This document shows positions 16,157-17,756 of a stretch of DNA of 17,756 bases, one piece after another. The stretch's first letter is position 1. Each line of letters starts with the position of its first letter. The position numbers and the translations under genes are program-made. A model generated the notes under the pieces. It saw only the letters and a program-made list of their open reading frames with translations. It did not search any database and was not told where the DNA came from. The stretch is from JALOOE01 sp964423545. GTDB lineage: Bacteria > Chloroflexota > Anaerolineae > CG2-30-64-16. The stretch is from the NCBI GenBank assembly GCA_964423545.1, contig CAYRFV010000098.1:1-17756 (forward strand), given 5' to 3'.

Positions 16157-16185
16157 TTGACAGCCCGCGACCCTCGTGCTAAACT
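16157..16185 (+). promoter_or_regulatory. Near-consensus promoter upstream of tRNA-Leu
   Basis: A perfect TTGACA (16157-16162), 17 nt, then TAAACT (16180-16185) preceded by TGC. The predicted start is near 16192, about 165 nt before the mature tRNA. It is divergent from the kinase promoter, with only 5 bp between the two -35 boxes. Confidence 0.75.
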
Positions 16186-16191
16186 GCTTGT

Positions 16192-16357
16192 GCAGCGGCG
16201 AGAGGCGGTCGGCCTGTGGCGACGCGGGAACCCGGGACTGAAGCCGACGTGCTCAGGGGCCAAGCCGCGTTGGGGCGGGGAACAGTCCGGCAGGGCTTGG
16301 CGCCCTGAACGCGCCGGCTTTCGCTCCGCCCTGTGCGTTGGTCTCCCCCTCAGCTTC
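16192..16357 (+). other. Structured leader between promoter and tRNA-Leu
   Basis: This 165-nt transcribed stretch has no convincing ORF but strong pairing potential. Arms 16208-16213 and 16243-16248 pair over 6 bp. Arms 16253-16266 and 16294-16308 pair over 6 + 8 bp with one bulged G. It could be an unusually long pre-tRNA leader or a separate small RNA. It does not match SRP RNA, tmRNA or a complete RNase P RNA by eye. Confidence 0.35.
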
Positions 16358-16441
16358 GGGGCAGTGGCGAAATCGGCATACGCAGCAGACTTAAAATCTG
16401 CCGGTCGCAAGACCTTGAGGGTTCGACCCCCTCCTGCCCCA
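16358..16441 (+). tRNA. tRNA-Leu (anticodon UAA)
   Basis: The 7-bp acceptor stem GGGGCAG pairs with CTGCCCC, with discriminator A at 16441. The D-arm contains GGCGAAATCGGCATACGC. The anticodon stem GCAGA/TCTGC holds the loop CTTAAAA, giving UAA. A long variable arm (GGTC-GCAA-GACC) marks a class II tRNA, and the T-arm is GAGGG-TTCGACC-CCCTC. CCA is not encoded. The total length is 84 nt, normal for Leu. It reads UUA codons. A strong promoter lies upstream, and its 3' half is duplicated downstream. Confidence 0.95.
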
Positions 16442-16448
16442 TCCGACA
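16413..16448 (+). repeat. Direct repeat copy 1: tRNA-Leu 3' end (possible att site)
   Basis: This 36-nt sequence spans the end of the variable arm, the T-arm, the 3' acceptor strand and 7 nt of flank. It is repeated exactly 67 nt downstream. Tyrosine-recombinase elements typically use this part of tRNA genes as attB. Confidence 0.9.
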
Positions 16449-16479
16449 CCAGCAGCAGCCCGTAGCGCATCAGGTCGCC

Positions 16480-16515
16480 CCTTGAGGGTTCGACCCCCTC
16501 CTGCCCCATCCGACA
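16480..16515 (+). repeat. Direct repeat copy 2: isolated tRNA-Leu 3' end
   Basis: This is an exact copy of 16413-16448 (36 of 36) without the 5' part of the tRNA, so it cannot be a functional tRNA gene. It is the expected footprint of an integration site left behind after loss of an element, or of a local duplication. The 31-nt spacer carries no gene. Confidence 0.9.
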
Positions 16516-16552
16516 GCCTCAGGTCGCGCCGGGTCGGCTGGATCCTACCCCT

Positions 16553-16724
16553 TCAGCGGGGCGCTCCGCGCCGCCGCTCCAGCGCCTGAAGCCCTCGCTC
16601 ATTGCAGTCGGGGTGGGCGGCGAGGTGCGCTTCGAGGAGCGCCACGGCCCCGGGCAAGTCAGCCGCAGCGTCCTCGAGACGCGGCTTCGGCGAGCACTGC
16701 GTCGCAGGAAAGAGGGTTCGTCAT
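16553..16724 (-). pseudogene. Small ORF broken by a single-base frameshift
   Basis: An ATG at 16724 follows a GGAGG by 5 nt and encodes MTNPLSCDAVLAEAASRGRCG then a stop. Removing one base near codon 15 would continue in the adjacent frame as RLEDAAADLPGAVALLEAHL and on to LQALERRRGAPR, ending at a TGA at 16555-16553. The restored product would have about 56 residues and look like an ordinary helical protein. It lies 60 nt after the stop of the minus-strand ORF to its right. No family is recognised. It may be a true frameshift or a sequencing error. Confidence 0.4.
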
Positions 16725-16784
16725 GGTTGCCTCCGCTCGGGCGGGCCTGGCGATCGTGCGCTGTCGTCTGCTCTGACGGCGGCC

Positions 16785-17654
16785 CTAACCCCCGTCGTCG
16801 AGCTTCAGCCCCAACTGCCGAGCGGCCTCCTTCATGGCCTTGAGCGCCGGCGAGTTTTCGTCCAGGGGCTGGTCGTCTGGCGTCACCAGCTCGAAGTCTA
16901 TGCCCAGCCGCAGCCGCTTCAGGCCCATGCGTGCCGCAGGGCTGACGAAGCTGCGGAAGACGTCAGACCAACTGTCCAGCGGCACTTCGCCCGCAATCGT
17001 GATCCGCCGCGTCTGCCGGGCGGGCTTCACGCCATCGGAAGGCGCCGCGTCGTCGCGCGTCTGAGCCGCCTTGCCACTCTGATCCGCTTCGGATGTCTCA
17101 GAAGGTAGGTCGGTCAGCGTATGGGCAACCGTGGGCCCCTCAGTATGGCTCGTCGACGCATTGGGTTCACACGGCGGCAGAATCCACAGTCCGTCCTCGT
17201 TCGGATCCAGGGTGACGCTCTCGCCGCACCACTGGCGCTGGAGATCTTTGAAGTTGATGCCGCGGCCGATGGAGACGCGCCGCTCTTTGCACGCCTGCGA
17301 GAGCCCTTCGATGACGGCATCGCGTGCGGCGATCATGGGCTTGTCGGTATAGCGCAGGAACGTCTCGATAGCGTCCTTGACACGAATGCCGCCCGCATCC
17401 GGGACCAAACCGACTTGCTGCAACGTGACCTGCCCCACTTTGCGCAGCACCCACTCCTCGTCTTCGACGACCTGCTTCCAGGCGGCCTGCAAATGGTCGC
17501 TGAAGTCTGCGCCGATGGTGGCGAGCGCCACGGCCGAAAGAGTCTGATTCTCGACGCGAGCCATGGTGGAGTAGGTCAGGCAAAGCGCCTCGGCCACATC
17601 GCTTCTTGACTTGGTCAGCCGGCGAGCCAGATCGGAGTCGCCTGGCTCTGCCAC
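16785..17654 (-). CDS. Protein resembling the C-terminal part of a DUF499-type ATPase (probably truncated)
   Basis: The frame has 289 residues with a GTG at 17654; it is open to the right edge. Residues about 15-160 look alpha-helical and include AIETFLRYTDKPMIAARDAVIEGL and RVSIGRGINFKDLQRQWCGESVTL. Residues 162-212 are a Ser/Thr/Asp/Ala-rich disordered linker. Residues 216-289 are a compact domain (RRITIAGEVPLDSWSDVFRSF ... LKRLRLGIDFELV). Region order and wording resemble the C-terminus of large DUF499/Swt1-HEPN ATPases found beside DUF1156 methyltransferases in defence islands. No Walker motif is present, as expected for a C-terminal piece. Residues encoded upstream of 17654 in this frame are Arg/Pro-rich and look non-coding. 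The family assignment is memory-based and moderate at best. Confidence 0.45.
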   Translation of the reverse strand: MAEPGDSDLARRLTKSRSDVAEALCLTYSTMARVENQTLSAVALATIGADFSDHLQAAWKQVVEDEEWVLRKVGQVTLQQVGLVPDAGGIRVKDAIETFLRYTDKPMIAARDAVIEGLSQACKERRVSIGRGINFKDLQRQWCGESVTLDPNEDGLWILPPCEPNASTSHTEGPTVAHTLTDLPSETSEADQSGKAAQTRDDAAPSDGVKPARQTRRITIAGEVPLDSWSDVFRSFVSPAARMGLKRLRLGIDFELVTPDDQPLDENSPALKAMKEAARQLGLKLDDGG

Positions 17655-17756
17655 ATGGCGAGGCCGGCCAGTGCGACCGGGACCAGCGCCAGCGGGGCGA
17701 GCCAGGGCAAAGCGTGCTTCATGCCGGCTGCATTCGGCGCGCCGGCGGATCGTGCA
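17615..17756 (-). CDS. Possible fragment of a hydrophobic protein entering from the right edge
   Basis: In a frame different from the ORF above, the minus strand from the edge reads about 46 residues. These include an ATG at 17722 followed by HALPWLAPLALVPVALAGLAM, a plausible membrane segment, and end at a TGA at 17617-17615. It overlaps the N-terminus of the DUF499-like frame. It may be the end of a gene cut by a rearrangement, or chance. Confidence 0.22.
   Translation of the reverse strand, partial: ARSAGAPNAAGMKHALPWLAPLALVPVALAGLAMWQSQATPIWLAG

Noticed and set aside
16271..16290. GGGGAACAGTCCGG resembling a conserved RNase P RNA segment
   Set aside because: The transcribed stretch is far too short for RNase P RNA and the other conserved blocks are absent.
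16157..16465. Plus-strand ORF of 102 codons over the tRNA
   Set aside because: It runs through tRNA-Leu; the peptide VAKSAYAADLKSAGRKTLRV is the familiar artefact of translating a tRNA gene.
1..17756. CRISPR arrays, insertion sequences or transposase genes
   Set aside because: No regularly spaced repeats, terminal inverted repeats around an ORF, or transposase motifs were seen.

Overview
The window is about 17.8 kb of GC-rich bacterial DNA with a 10-N scaffolding gap at 11139-11148, so it comes from a draft or metagenome assembly. Four things suggest Chloroflexota or a near relative: a GDP-mannose pyrophosphorylase fused to a mutase-like domain, a DUF2723 membrane glycosyltransferase, a small DUF4332 helix-hairpin-helix protein, and start codons sitting 6-7 nt from a -10 box. 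This placement is an inference; no rRNA or marker-gene comparison was possible.

Layout. Positions 1-4138 (minus) hold mutS2, a flippase-like membrane protein and a family 2 glycosyltransferase that is cut by the left edge. The three are joined by 4-nt ATGA overlaps. A divergent promoter region (4139-4279) separates them from a plus-strand pair (4280-8338): a mannose-1-phosphate guanylyltransferase with a degenerate mutase domain, then an intact phosphohexomutase. Minus-strand genes follow for a DUF4332 protein (8516-8914) and an alpha/beta hydrolase (9150-9950). A small secreted protein lies on the plus strand (10149-10613). A long perfect hairpin separates it from a convergent DUF2723 membrane protein (10695-12771, containing the gap). 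A divergent promoter pair then leads to a plus-strand PuuD-like glutamine amidotransferase and a DhnA-type aldolase (12887-14526). Two tandem thymidylate-kinase-like genes lie on the minus strand (14615-16089). A tRNA-Leu(UAA) on the plus strand (16358-16441) has its 3' end duplicated 67 nt downstream. The right end carries a broken small ORF and an unusual minus-strand ORF resembling the C-terminal part of a DUF499-type defence-associated ATPase.

How the genes may work together. The mutase, the GDP-mannose pyrophosphorylase, the DPM1/ArnC-like glycosyltransferase, the flippase-like protein and the DUF2723 (GT-C fold) protein could form a route from hexose phosphate through GDP-mannose and polyprenyl-phosphate-mannose to cell-surface glycan. 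The genes are in three separate transcription units. MutS2, the amidotransferase/aldolase pair and the kinases are not obviously part of that route.

Promoters read well by eye. Eight sigma70-type sites were found, and six carry an extended -10 TGn (five of them TGC). Two of the promoters place transcription initiation at or next to the start codon. The right end, from the tRNA onward, looks like accessory or rearranged DNA and is where unfamiliar biology is most likely. The most checkable oddity in the core is the kinase pair, in which one copy has Arg in place of the Walker A lysine.
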